Made by a program: the position numbers and the translations under genes. The notes below the pieces were generated by a model, which worked only from the letters and a program-made list of their open reading frames with translations, was not told the DNA's origin and ran no database searches. Positions 36,402 to 48,067 of a stretch of 64,000 nucleotides of DNA are shown here, in pieces. This DNA comes from Hydractinia symbiolongicarpus (taxonomy: Eukaryota > Cnidaria > Hydrozoa > Anthoathecata > Hydractiniidae): NCBI RefSeq assembly GCF_029227915.1, contig NC_079877.1, positions 22,035,851 through 22,099,850 of the forward strand, written 5' to 3'. How positions within the stretch are numbered: the stretch's first letter is position 1; every line of letters begins with the position of its first letter.

Positions 36402-36625
36402 CCCCTCCAATGGTGCACCAATGTACGATATCACCCCTCCAATGGTGCACCAATGTACGATATCACCCCTCCAATGGTGCACCAATGTACGATATCACCC
36501 CTCCAATGGTCCACCAAATTACGATATCACCCCTCCAATGGTCCACCAAATTACGATATAGCCGCTCCAATGGTCAACCAAATTTCGATATGGCCCCTCC
36601 AACAATCTATCAACTGCTAATATCT
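36402..36625. repeat. 32-bp tandem repeat, about seven units
   Basis: Units start CCCCTCCAATGGTGCACCA and continue ATGTACGATATCA. Starts at 36402, 36434, 36466, 36498 and 36530 are exactly 32 bp apart; the last units are degenerate. The period is not a multiple of three, and all three frames stay open only by chance of composition. Confidence 0.9.
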
Positions 36626-36639
36626 CATTGATTTAAAGG

Positions 36640-38640
36640 ATGAAAAAATCCATCGTGGAAAGACCAGGGAATGGAAAAAGAGAAGGAGCGGAAACTAAGT
36701 TAAGGAATTAACGCATGAGATATAGTTAAGGGACTAACTATTGAAGACTGAAAGAGAAGGCGCGAATTACCGTAGAAATGTAGTGAAGGGACTAAAAAAG
36801 GCCGAAATGGTTTCGAGGAAATGTTTAGGATGAGTTTGGAGGACACATTCGTCATGTTCGACTAAAATTGAATGACTTCATTTAGATTGAGTGTTGGATA
36901 AAATCATGGACAAACATATCCAACATGATAATTGTACTGGATGATGAAAAATTTGATCCGGAGCAAAGTTTCATCCAACGCACAATTTTGCTTTATCTAA
37001 TACAATTTTCCTTCTTTTTTAATTTTTTCTTTCGGCCAAACATTTCCAATATTTCATCCAACAACGAAATTTTGATATGGATGAAATGTTGAACATAGCA
37101 GAGTGTTTCGATGACAAGACTATTTTGTGTTATTTGCGCAAAAAAGCATGAAGTTAGCACACTTACTAAACATTTTAACCCTCAGACCCACTTTAGATCT
37201 GCCCAAATTGAGTCTCTATAGCAACTGGCCCGTTTCCACAGCAAAATAACATCGGAAACGAAGTAAAAAATATTATTACTTCATATAGAGAAAACAAATT
37301 GGTACACGGGGGTAAAAAGGTATGTTTACTGTACATAAATATCTTCAGGAAATAGCTATAAACATAACGAAAAAATCTAAAAAATTTGCCCGTAGCTTTA
37401 TTATGAGACACATTATTGTACCATTTTGGTCTCTTTTCATTACAGTACCTTATGTCAGTATGCTAAAGAACGTTGAATTATGGCAAAAAATAAACAGAAA
37501 AAAGCCCTAAAAATCGTAAAACTGACATTTGGTAGACACCATAAATTATAATTACTTTTTTATCATATTCTAGATTTCTTGGTACAGTCCCTTTTTTACA
37601 TATTTTTAATAAAAAAAGGCTTAGAAACAGTCGTTAAAAATTTTCAGCAAAAATATTAGCAATCGTTACACCTTTTACTAAAAGTTAAATTGAAAATATG
37701 TCCAACCTTTGTTTCCTCATTTTAGGCTCACTCACTGCACTAAAAGAAAGGAAAAGCAAAAGTTGGCAAAAAATTTATCAGCAAAATATAAAATCAGTAA
37801 AAATAAGTGCTTAGCAAAATATTTTGGTCGATGCGTCACTGTGTGTGAATTTGGTCGCTTTCTTACTGACGCAGTACGCCGTTACATTTGCATTAGGCGA
37901 AAAAGCTAAGAATAAGCTTGGCCCTGAAGTAATTATAGTGACTCTAACATAAGGCGACAAATCCTGCTGAATGAGCGCGTGCAACAAAACTAAAAAAAAT
38001 ATTTCATAAAAATAGTTTGGCTTGACTTGAACTGTTAACTTACTGCATTGTGCACTCAGTTTGGAGAGTAAAATAGCCATAAAACTGTTTTATTTTGACA
38101 GGGCTACGTTAGGTCTATTTGATAAGCCAATCCGAACTAAACTCGTTTTTTGAATTGAGGTTGGCGGCATTTTACCGCAACTACTCTAATCACTTTAGGG
38201 CAACCTCGTTCCCAGGGCAATTAGCCTTTTTGATTACTTTGCTTGGTTTGCCCAGCTAACCACCATGTCTTTAATATGTCATCAATGTCATTAAATGTTA
38301 TACCAACTAATCCTACAATCAACCGCAACCCACGTCTTAACTCGATAATTGGACCATCATTTGATACACAACGAGCGCGTACCTATTTAGCTCCCGAGGT
38401 TCCTCTACGACGAACGACGATCTACAATGCGAGACGATCTACAACACGAGATGAAGGGATCATTTGGCATCAAAGACGTGCGCTTGCTTACACCAGTGCT
38501 TTTACCTCGAGGTCTTCTTGGTGATTCAATTTTGTCTGCTCGACATTGCTAAGTTTTTCGTCCAGCACTGCTGAACCGCGCTGGTGAGGATACCGGGCTT
38601 TCTTTGTCAGCCAAATGGGATAAAGTTGCGTTTGTTTCCC
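36640..38640. other. Intergenic, no confident gene
   Basis: ORFs 37193-37411, 37709-37909 and 38243-38524 lack domains and splice support. CAACCTCGTTCCCAGGGCA near 38203 and a related CCCAGGG fragment near 42015 look like dispersed-repeat pieces. Confidence 0.35.
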
Positions 38641-38654
38641 TTACAAATGAGTTG

Positions 38655-39085
38655 CGTTTCCACGAGATACGCCATAGAGGTAGTAGGCATTTCCATGAGA
38701 TTTGCTGAGATGTAAGTGATTCCACGAAAGTCCCTGAGATATTGGTGTTTCTACGGAGCTGCTAAGATGTAGGTGATTCCACAAGAGTCGTCGAGGTGTA
38801 GGAGTTTCCACGAGATTTGCTGAAATGCAGGTAATTCCACAAGATTTACTGAGATGTGATTCCACGAAAGTCGCTAAGATGTAGGCGTTTCTACGAAAGT
38901 CGTTAAAAGATGTAGGCAATTTTACGAGTCGCTGAGATGTAGGCATTTCCACAAGAGTCGCTGGGATGTAGGTGATTCCACGAGAGTCGCTGGGATGTAG
39001 GTGATTCCACGAGAGTCGCCGAGACGCAGGTGTTTCCACGAGACACATCCCCAGATGAGTTAGCGTTTCCACGAGATAATTATAA
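38655..39085. repeat. 29-bp minisatellite, about 14-15 units
   Basis: Units of the form GAGTCGCTGGGATGTAGGTG plus ATTCCACGA are spaced exactly 29 bp in the best-preserved part (38955, 38984, 39013) and diverge toward 38655. The 186-codon minus ORF across it, with repeating Leu-Val-Glu/Trp-Asn-His words, is a consequence of the repeat. Confidence 0.88.
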
Positions 39086-39089
39086 TTCT

Positions 39090-40380
39090 TACTAAGGCTA
39101 AGAATAGAAACACACGCATCTGGTTTTGGCCACCCGATACCAAACCTGACACCCCCTCCCCCTCTGTTCACAAACTCAATTGTAGTTATGACATGAAACA
39201 AGGGAAATATACTTCAAACATTATCTGACATTGTTGTTGTTTGCTTTTTTGTTGTTGCTTTAAAACTATAGCAATTAAAAGCCCTAATAAAAGTTAGGAA
39301 AGTCAAAATTTCAAAAATTAAGCCATGGTAAAAGGCGGACATTTGGTGTACTTCCCCAGAAAATAAATTCTCAGAACTTCTTATTCACAACGAAAATTGT
39401 TTCGTATTAAGCATGACTTTTACAAAGAATATTTTTTGGAAGTAATGCCTTCAGTGGATAATTTTTGCATAAATTACTTTTCGAAAGACGTCTCTATTTC
39501 AGCAAATTTTTCGTATGAATTCAGTGATTTTTACAGAAAGAAAGAGCGTGGATTTAGCCAGTGTTGTGTATGTTGCAGTGGTTATTTTTTCTTTGACAAT
39601 TCATTCTATTCTGTTAAGGTACATGACAGAAACTAATTATGACGAAGCAGAAGGGTATCACTAGTTGAGATGAGTTAGTGTCAGGCTATTCTGCACTGTT
39701 TCAAGTTATATGACTATGAAGCCATAAATAGTTCAGGATAGACCGCAGGGATAAAAAGGTTGAAGTTGGGTAATTGCAAAAAAACATGAATGTGGTATTA
39801 CAACAACATGAAACAAATAAAAAACATGATATATTGCTGAAAATAAAAACAATTTATGCAAAGAATATTATGTAGATATTATATAAACAACAAACGTAAA
39901 ATAAAAGCCACACTTTAGGCATGTTCCAGGAACTACTTTATCCGTCAACAATGCATAAAAATAATTAGGAAAAAACTATATATACTATTAACTAAAACTA
40001 TATATCTTTACCTTTTACCTGTGAAAAAAGTTTATTAAATATGACCAAATTTTTCCTCAGTGAATAATATTTAGTACTAAATTACCAACTATTTGAACTG
40101 ACTTTTTTTGTAAGTATCTTCGCTTGTAAATTAATGCTTCCTTAAAATAAAGATGTGCAAGGTTAGTGGGGTGCAAAAATTCAGGAAAATAGATCATATG
40201 AAAATAAAAAAAGATGATAAAAAATGTTGTATAATGTTCTACCAACACTTTTTGCTGACTAACATTTGAAATACTGGTTGAGTACTTTTTTGTATTGTGT
40301 TAAATTAGGCTTGTTAGGTGCACATAGTATCAAATAATCACATGTTTGTGCTTCGAGAAAACAAAACTGATGCAAAAATA
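39090..40380. other. Intergenic, no gene seen
   Basis: AT-rich. The small ORF at 39397-39636 has clustered Cys residues (QCCVCCSGYFFF) but no upstream or downstream support. Confidence 0.35.
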
Positions 40381-40386
40381 TTTATT
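40381..40386 (-). terminator. Polyadenylation signal for MDH1B-like gene
   Basis: AATAAA on the minus strand about 70 bp past the stop codon at 40458. Confidence 0.6.
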
Positions 40387-40457
40387 AACTTGCCCTGCAT
40401 AAGATATATATAAAACCTATCTATATATACACTATTTATAAAGGTGCAGTGTTTATC

Positions 40458-41831
40458 TTAATTTATACTTTCCAATAACTCATTGCATTGTTTCTGAAGT
40501 TTCTCACCAGCTTCTTTCAGTTTACTCTTCATACTTTCATTAACATCCAAATCATGTACAACATTCACTTTATTATTTTCATAAGTAACTGGAAATGAGA
40601 ATACAAGTCCTTCTGGAATACCATACCAACCCTTAGAAACCAATCCCAAGGAAAATATACCACCGCAACATGGAGTCATGAGATCTTGAAGTTGAGATAA
40701 AATAGCTGCAGAATATGATAATGAAAAATCTGCGATATTTTTTGGTGCATCTATGGTCAATGGCAATTCCTCATTTAACCACATCTTCTCGTAAATAATG
40801 TCATTAATTGCATACGAAAATTCTCCAATATGTGGTGCCCATACAGAGCCTTCATATCCTTTGGCAGTCGCAAAAGAATGATCAATAATAAAATCCGGTG
40901 AATTTCCCCAAATGATAACATTTGATATACAGGAAGTAATGATATTTAACTTTTTTGCTAGAGCTGCTTTAATTTTGTTTTCTTCAAACCTTGACAATGC
41001 AAAAAAATTTTCTTTTGGAATGTTTGTACAAAAATGAATTAATACATAGCATGTTAACATGGCATGTTTTCCAGCAATGACAATTTTTGCTTCTTTGTTT
41101 ACCATTCTGTTAATTTCCAATGCATAATTCTTGAATTTTTGCAATGTATTTCTTCCTAGATCTTCAGATTCATTTATAAATATAACCAAGTCAGAATTTT
41201 CAAAGGTGGACTTTGTATCTGTCTCCACAGATACATGAGTTAGCTCACCATATGCACAATCTTGCAACTCCATTTTGGTACCGTCAAGTAAATCATGCAT
41301 ATCTTTATTGACACAATGCAAACTAAGAGATAAATCTTTATTTTTAACTGTGCCGATATTTAATTTTCCAGAACAAATATGTGAAAGTAGGTTGTAGGAG
41401 ATTTTACTGTGTGCGTTAGTGACAGAAATTTTGAATAAATTTTTGGATGACAACTTTGTTTGCTCTTCTTTTTCAGTAATTTTCTTTGTCTCCTCATTCT
41501 CATCTCTTATTAATTTTAGAGTTTCTGTTGATTTCATGCAAGTCAATCCATAATAACCTTTTGCCATCTCCAAAAAGTCATTGCAACCCCCTAATAGAAT
41601 CCCTTTACCACCTCTATTAATCAACTCTCGCCAAATAATTGGCGAATCGCCGTTGTAACTCCATTCTCTCCCCTCACACAATTTTAAAAGCCATTCATCC
41701 CATTCTTCTGGTTTTAAAACTATTTTATGGACTGAGAAATCCGCCAGTCTTAGTGAAAGTTCATCAGCCACCATTTCAGCTCTTGCATAAAATGGACAAT
41801 CTGATTTTCCTGCAATCACATATTTTGCCAT
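40458..41831 (-). CDS. MDH1B: Malate dehydrogenase 1B-like protein (MDH1B), single exon
   Basis: 457 codons from MAKYVIAGKSDCPFYARAEM; an ATG five codons upstream (MHNRI) is possible but the family starts MAK. The N-terminal domain (SDCPFYARAEMVADEL, then SPIIWRELINRGGKGILLGG) is specific to MDH1B and is not found in MDH1 or MDH2. The C-terminal two-thirds is a diverged lactate/malate dehydrogenase fold, with IVIAGKHAMLTCYVLIHF where normal enzymes have the nucleotide-side GNPAN segment. Where cytosolic MDH reads GNHS at the catalytic His, this protein reads GNSP, so malate oxidation is unlikely. The role in the cell is not established. Human MDH1B is somewhat longer (about 518 residues) and its gene has introns; here the frame is uninterrupted, so intron loss or retroposition is possible. 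The frame is intact and AATAAA follows, so it is probably functional. Confidence 0.9.
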   Translation of the reverse strand: MAKYVIAGKSDCPFYARAEMVADELSLRLADFSVHKIVLKPEEWDEWLLKLCEGREWSYNGDSPIIWRELINRGGKGILLGGCNDFLEMAKGYYGLTCMKSTETLKLIRDENEETKKITEKEEQTKLSSKNLFKISVTNAHSKISYNLLSHICSGKLNIGTVKNKDLSLSLHCVNKDMHDLLDGTKMELQDCAYGELTHVSVETDTKSTFENSDLVIFINESEDLGRNTLQKFKNYALEINRMVNKEAKIVIAGKHAMLTCYVLIHFCTNIPKENFFALSRFEENKIKAALAKKLNIITSCISNVIIWGNSPDFIIDHSFATAKGYEGSVWAPHIGEFSYAINDIIYEKMWLNEELPLTIDAPKNIADFSLSYSAAILSQLQDLMTPCCGGIFSLGLVSKGWYGIPEGLVFSFPVTYENNKVNVVHDLDVNESMKSKLKEAGEKLQKQCNELLESIN

Positions 41832-42982
41832 TATTCTGTTATGCACAAGCTAGCTAGCTAAAAGTTGAGTTGATTTGATCAGTTCGGTTTTATAATGCTT
41901 TGTGTTTGTTTTACTTTCGTCGCTACAAGGGATGCAATCTTTAATACAAGCTACCATAGCAACAGACTGGCCTGCGAAGACAAGCGCCCCCCTTTTTCCA
42001 TCCAGCAAAAAACACCGTAGTTCCCAGGGTTTTTGTGTTTTTTAGGCAAAATTCTCTCCGCTGCGATCGGAGGTTCTTTTTTTCTCCTTAGCATATTAGA
42101 GGAAACGACGGGACCGGGGGTTGATGTCCTACACCCCGGAGCAAGAGATATAACCGCGACGTACAATATATTATGATTACGATGATGGGGGCTGGGGGGA
42201 TGGGGGGGGACACCAAATCAGAGACAAGTAAGTTGGTGAGTAACAAGAAGTTTCAACAATGTTTCCAATGATGCAATTTTGTCACATATGTATTTGCAGT
42301 TTTACAACCAGTCTTATCTTTCTTCTATTTTTAGAATGGGAATAAGGGGGGGGGGGGGGTGACCTGTGACCTTTCGTTAAAAACCCAAATTGTATAGCTA
42401 AATGCCACAGTTTTAATCATTTAATGACAAATTAACTGCTGCTCATCGTAGCTATAAAGTTTTGACGCCAAAATGTATGTTTAAGGCCTCTATCTGTTTG
42501 ACACAAGAAACGAATTAACCACCAAAATTGAATGGAAATATTCCACAACCTACAAGTCTAGTTTATTGAAGTTACTCATTACTCATTATCTAACAAGTTG
42601 TGTTTTTTTTATAAAAATTTTTCGACAAGGTGGCTGAAAAAGTTATAAAAGACGGTTTTAACGTTTAGAGAAAACGTGATATCTTTACACTTTTGATTTT
42701 CCATTGTGTATTATTTGCCGAAATAAAAAATTGTAATGAAATATCATTATTAATTTTCTTGTTTCATCGGCATGTGATTTTATCAGTCCCATTTTTATTT
42801 AATTTTTTTTTATTGCTGCGAATGTTTTTATGGTTAGTGTAGAACAAAATATTTAATAAATAATTAACCAAGCACAGGATAAAAAGTCAGACGAACGAAT
42901 AAACATAATATACACAAAAATAAACAACAAACAAACAACAAATAAATCAACCAACACTAACAAATACAAAAAGTGAATAGTT
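41832..42982. other. Intergenic region between two divergent genes; no gene seen
   Basis: Contains the upstream regions of the minus-strand MDH1B-like gene and the plus-strand GPCR. A GC-richer block (about 41970-42160) and two G-runs near 42180-42220 and 42345-42358 are notable. The 71-codon minus ORF in the GC-rich block has no domain. Confidence 0.4.
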
Positions 42983-43837
42983 ATGTACTGGATTAGTATA
43001 TTAGAGCTTCTTATCACTTCTGTAGCATTTGTATTACACTTGATCGGCATAGTTTTGATGAACCGTGGTAAAGAAGCGACTTTATTGCAAAAAAACTTGC
43101 TCACAACACTTGCCGCAACGGAAATGATCAAGTGCGTCTTATCATGGATCTCTTTATGTTTACCCAAGACTGAGTCTTCTATAAAAGATATGATGGGCAA
43201 GCTACATTTTCTAGCAACAGACCATGCGTTGCTGTTCCCATTCTATATAACCATGATACTACTAACCTTCGATAGATTTCTAGCAGTTTATTTAAGCGTA
43301 AGATACCAAGTCTCTTGGTTTAAAGCTCACAAAGATAAGTTGTCTTTGATTGGTTGGATATTATGCGCAATTCACATCACCGTCGTTACCTTTGTGTTGG
43401 AAATAAACCCTCGCTTGTTTGTCGATATAAATAAAGTAATTAAGAGATTGTACCCAACTTTATCGATATGTCTAATTGTTCAGTACGTTGTAGTTTACAC
43501 CTACTTGTTGGTTAAAATTCGACATCTCAATGTGAAACACAAACGACAAAAAAAATTTGGTTTGCTCTCACCATTCCTTATTCTAACTACCTTTATCATT
43601 TTTAAAGGAATACCAGACTTTATCGTGCTTGCGTCATCAAATATTGGCAAAACAGTCTCTGGATATTTCAATCTTGGCACTCGTTTAAACATCATATCTG
43701 ATGCGCTGATTTATGTTTTTATGCAAGCAAGTGTAAAAAAACAAATCGCCAAAGTGTCGGATCGTTTAACCGTGATGGCATTTAACAGAACAGATGCAAA
43801 TATAACTGTATGTCGTCAAAGTAATGCTAGCCCATAA
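42983..43837 (+). CDS. Orphan rhodopsin-like (class A) GPCR, single exon
   Basis: 284 residues with seven hydrophobic segments at about 4-26, 37-59, 79-102, 118-140, 155-178, 192-214 and 226-248. The end of segment 3 reads TFDRFLAVYLSVRY, a DRF version of the DRY motif. Segment 7 reads ISDALIYVFMQ in place of NPxxY. Segment 2 has Glu (AATEM) where most class A receptors have Asp, and the CWxP motif of segment 6 is replaced by IIFKGIPDF. There is no Cys at the top of segment 3 for the usual extracellular disulfide. The N terminus is only a few residues, and the C-tail carries NRT, NIT and NAS sequons on the cytoplasmic side. Intronless orphan receptors of this kind are common in cnidarians. 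The ligand cannot be inferred. Confidence 0.85.
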   Translation: MYWISILELLITSVAFVLHLIGIVLMNRGKEATLLQKNLLTTLAATEMIKCVLSWISLCLPKTESSIKDMMGKLHFLATDHALLFPFYITMILLTFDRFLAVYLSVRYQVSWFKAHKDKLSLIGWILCAIHITVVTFVLEINPRLFVDINKVIKRLYPTLSICLIVQYVVVYTYLLVKIRHLNVKHKRQKKFGLLSPFLILTTFIIFKGIPDFIVLASSNIGKTVSGYFNLGTRLNIISDALIYVFMQASVKKQIAKVSDRLTVMAFNRTDANITVCRQSNASP

Positions 43838-44057
43838 AAAAGGTTCGCATATAATCCAGTACAATTTTTTCCCCCGAAATTATCGGCACTACATAAAACA
43901 CGGTATAGTTCAACAAAACGTTTTCAAAAATGGGTTGGCCAGCCTTGGTTTGATAAATTGTGGTTAAACTTTAAATATAATTATGATCTCGCGTGTCATG
44001 ATTGTATAGGTTTTTAACGTGACAGATTTAAACATCGTAACCTGAACTCTTAGTCTA

Positions 44058-44576
44058 GGAGCTCATAACAGAACTTTAGGTCCCATTTTCTTCAAAAGGT
44101 ATGACCCTCCAAATAGGTTGGTAGTATCACGGACAATAAAAATCACATGGTCAGCTGACCCAATTTGGGGGCGTTTGGGTCCCAGGCTCCTAAAATTACC
44201 TTAATTCGAGACTCCTATTTGGTCCCATAATTCTCAAAGCTTAAAAGTTGGTAACGTTTGTCATTATATGGGAGAACCTGAAAAAATGATAAAGCTTACC
44301 GAAAAATTGTGTCTTAAGACTGGGTCAGACTCCTCTCAAAGATCATACTTAGGACTTTAATTTATCCCCATAAGCGACAAACTCCAAATTTTGCACAAAC
44401 ATTTTCTAACATAGTGAAATGTCATTGGTCAAAAATGTGATCCTATCAGCAGGTCAGACAAAGATCTGAACATTGACTTAAATTAGACCTCATAAGGTAC
44501 AAACTCTTTTGTTCACACGAATGTGATTTTGCAAGAAGGAAACCAAAAATTACGGTCTCTTGATCATGTCAGACCA
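44058..44576 (+). repeat. Left long terminal inverted repeat
   Basis: Pairs with 48068-48485 on the opposite strand. Longer than the right copy because of extra sequence, for example the segment after TTCAAAAGGTATGACC. Confidence 0.85.
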
Positions 44577-44825
44577 CATATGATTATTTTAGATAACATT
44601 ATTTGCATCTTATAGTTACTATGTTTCAATATCTCCTGTTGTACCTGTTAAGATATTTTGTAATGCGCAGGAAAGTAGTAAAAGAACGTTTGTCTTATTT
44701 CCGATGTGTTCAGGGCCTTAACTTCTTATGAGATTTTTTTAAATAGAATGACTATAGGATTAGGCATTAACAAGAATAATGCTTCCACTAGATGACCAGA
44801 GAAGATCATCAGAACCCCTTTTATA

Positions 44826-47789
44826 TATACGCATGTACGATACCTTGTGGATGATGGATTTTTATTTTCACCCGACACTACACCAATGTGGGTTGGCTGG
44901 AATTCTATAATTTTTCCAAATACCAACAATTTGCAAAAAGTTTGGTGCCTGCCACAAATTAATCAGTCTCCAACTTCTATTGCTGTAGTAGCAGAAACAT
45001 TGAGGCGTGCACAGGTGATCGCGAATGAATGTGGTAAGAAAAACATTTCGTAACATATGATCTTGCAATTGCCAAAGTGGTTATGTAACTTCAAGCAGAA
45101 GAATCTCTGAAGTTTGACAATATATTTGTGGCTCTAGGGGCATTCTATGTGCAGATGGCCATGTTTAGCGCATTTGGAAAGTACATCGCTGAATCTGGTG
45201 GTCCGCATATCCTAAATGAAGCTTGTGTGATTGAACAGGTTCTCTCAAATCATTTTTACTGGGAAAGTGTTACAAGATAAGTAAAAGATATCACCAAATA
45301 CTTGCACTTGTAATTGACATTCTTCATTTTCAATATTTTTTTCAAGAAAGAGAGGAAAGTCAATTAAAAGAACATAAGAAGAAACTAAGTTTATAAAATC
45401 CCAAGAATCCTTGAGCTTGCATGAAGGACATGAAGTATCCAAACAAGTCAACAAGATACAGAGAAAGGAAATCTTGGTGCAACAGCACAATATTGGATGG
45501 GGTACGTCGAGATGATTCGACTTTACCATGATTTCAGTAGAAGCTTGAGGGATGGAAACTTTGATCTGTATGTGTGCTGCTTACCTAAAGTCACAAACTA
45601 TTTCTTTAGCATGAACCATTCAAATTACGCTCGTTGGATTGTCTGTTATCATGATAATCTCCTTAAACTAAAGGACTCTCATCCCGATGTTTACACTAAA
45701 TGGGATTATTTTCGATGCGAAGAACTCAAAAGTCATTCTCAAGATTACCAATCGACTTGACATTAGAGCAGACGATAAATTCAGATGTCAGCGAAAAGGT
45801 ATATCAGATTAAAAAAAATCTATTTCTGCTTGTCAACGATGGGCACAAAGTCATTCGAACAAGTATTGTGTCACACGTGCTTGAAAGTTTGGGGATGACG
45901 AAACGAAGACGTGTCTCAAGATTTTAAGGCTAGCAGAATGCGACAAAATTCTAAAGATTGACATCAAGTTATATACATGCTCAAGGAAAAGAATGAATCC
46001 ATTTACCAATGCCATTGAGGAACAACATCTTTTCAATATAGCATCAGGAAAAGCAGCCTCCCCAGACACAACAAAGTTTGTTCCAACATCGTTAGTGTTG
46101 GAAGCAAACCACGTGACAAATTTATTAATGAATGTTCTAAAGATTCAGCAAGATTCGAAAAACCTATACGAAGACAAACATTACACACATTTGCAACTGG
46201 GGGAACAAAGTATAATATTAAAGCTGCTGACAACAAAGGGGTTGCTATAACGACGATGAGAGATTTGTTCGGTAGCATCTTGTACTATTCGCTACTAAGG
46301 AAAATTGATATGGCAGAGGTACAGAAGTATTCTTTAACACAAGTCCCTTTATCTCTTGGACATGTTGATGGCAAAATGCAAGAGACTCCTAAAGTCAAAT
46401 TATGGATCGAGTTAGAAGCAAAAGTAAAAACTGACGATCCAAATCGCGTCGATGTTAACATAATTGATGGAATGTTTTTCCTACATCTTTTTGTTGACCT
46501 TCCGCAACATTCGAAGCTCTGGCAACATTTATTTTGAAACGCGTTTGTGCTAGCAAGAGAAACATCATACATTTAGTTCTAGACAAATCAAGGATTGTGA
46601 AAGGGATTTACGATGTACTGAGAGATATGGAGCTTATCAGATAACAAGACCTGATCAGAACAGACTTTTAAACTGGTTGAATGCATTGAGAAATGATCAC
46701 TTAAAAGCAGCATTGGTAGAGTTCTTAGCCTTCTTTTGGGAAAACAACATGCATTCAACAGTACTTGAAAACAAAACAGTCATAAGGAACTGCAATAATA
46801 CTTGCCACATATTTAAAGTTAAAGGAGAGATCGTGGTCAAAACCGAGATCGTTCCATTGTCTTCAACTCATGAAGAAGCCAGAATTTCGTACCACCTATC
46901 TTCGATTCAGCCACCTGCAAACGTTGTGATAAGAACGATAGATACGGACGTGCTGATAATTGCTTTTCGCTGCCTCAGTGAGTTACCTGACAACTTGAAT
47001 ATTTGGATGGAAACCGATGTTCGCACTAAAAATACATTAAGGTACATAAGTATTAATCAAATATACCAGAAATTGGGCAAAAATATTTGCATTGCCTTGC
47101 CAGCACACCATGCTTTCACTGGATGAACTATATAACCTCGTTTAATAGGAAAGGAAAAATCTGACCTTTTAAACTACTAGAAAAAAACAAGGTACAAATC
47201 TTATGTCACAGATGATGTTTTTTTGCAACGTTGGAAAAATTTGTATGCAGAATGTATGTAAAAAGGAATATATCATCTGTAGATGAAGCTAGGTTGGTAA
47301 TGTTTTGGAAAAGTACAAAGCAAAAGGAGAAAATGAAGCAATTTCCTGTGTTAAAAAGTTTGATAAAAGTTCTCTACCACCTTGTTTATGAGTGTTGCGT
47401 CAAAAGATTTATCATACAAAGTATGTTGGACAGTTATGGATGTCGTCAATAACGACCAAGCCTCTAAATCACCTTCCTGAAAACAGGTTGGCTGCGGAAA
47501 GATGAAAGCTATATCATTAAGTGGTATGAAAGCGAAATGTCTCCAAAAGCGGTAGATGTCACCAGCGATGAAAATCTTAATGGATTCTCCAGAATTTTGG
47601 ATATCAGGTTTTACCAGTCACTTAGTTTCCTAATTATTACTCGGAAGCAATGCTTTATTTCCGCCACTGCCGCCGCTACTTTAAATATTAAAAGTATTTC
47701 ATTCCCCTTAAGATTTTGAAGGGTTTAATGAACTGTCAAGTGATGACGAATTAGACTATGATGACGAAACTAGCGAAGAAGATGTGTAA
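44826..47789 (+). pseudogene. Decayed ORF of the long-TIR element, possible PIN/FEN-like nuclease
   Basis: Fragments in changing frames keep one order. They are PDTTPMWVGWNS with WCLPQINQSP (44853-45053), FVALGAFYVQMAMFSAFGKY (about 45126), YVEMIRLYHDFSRSLRDGNF (45500s), NPFTNAIEEQHLFNIASGKA (45993), VNIIDGMFFLHLF (about 46450), IRTIDTDVLIIAFRC (46930s) and ALPAHHAFTG (47098), then in a shifted frame NYITSFNRKGK. LEKFVCRMYVKRNISSVDEA (47230s) and an acidic tail ending TSEEDV with TAA at 47787-47789 close it. The spacing of an IIDG motif, a DTDVL motif and a G[CN].Y..SFNRKGK motif resembles the acidic residues and helix-turn motif of XPG/FEN-type nucleases. That reading is inference. At least six frame changes make this copy dead. 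Confidence 0.7.
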
Positions 47790-48067
47790 TGATAATTTAA
47801 GGCTAGAATTTTTTGGTATGATATGACGAAACTATTACAGAATAGGATTCAATGTCATATATTCTAGAATTTTTTTAGAAGTAACTTTTTTAATATTTCT
47901 TATTATTGTATTTTAGTTTACACTAGATCTTATGACTAAATGACGTTTCTCATCTTTAGATGCTGATGCAGAACAACACCAATCATGCTGCTATAAACTT
48001 TTATACATACTTATATTTTATTAGATGCTATCAGAATATTTCTTTTTTATTTGATATCGCTAACTAT

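Noticed and set aside
36402-36625. CRISPR-like array of 32-bp repeats
   Set aside because: Units are contiguous with no unique spacers, and the genome is clearly eukaryotic.
38641-39201. 186-codon minus ORF with repeating motifs
   Set aside because: Open only because the 29-bp minisatellite lacks stops in this frame; no start context or domain.
45245-46572. Minus-strand ORFs inside the long-TIR element
   Set aside because: The plus strand carries the ordered family motifs; these are shadows.
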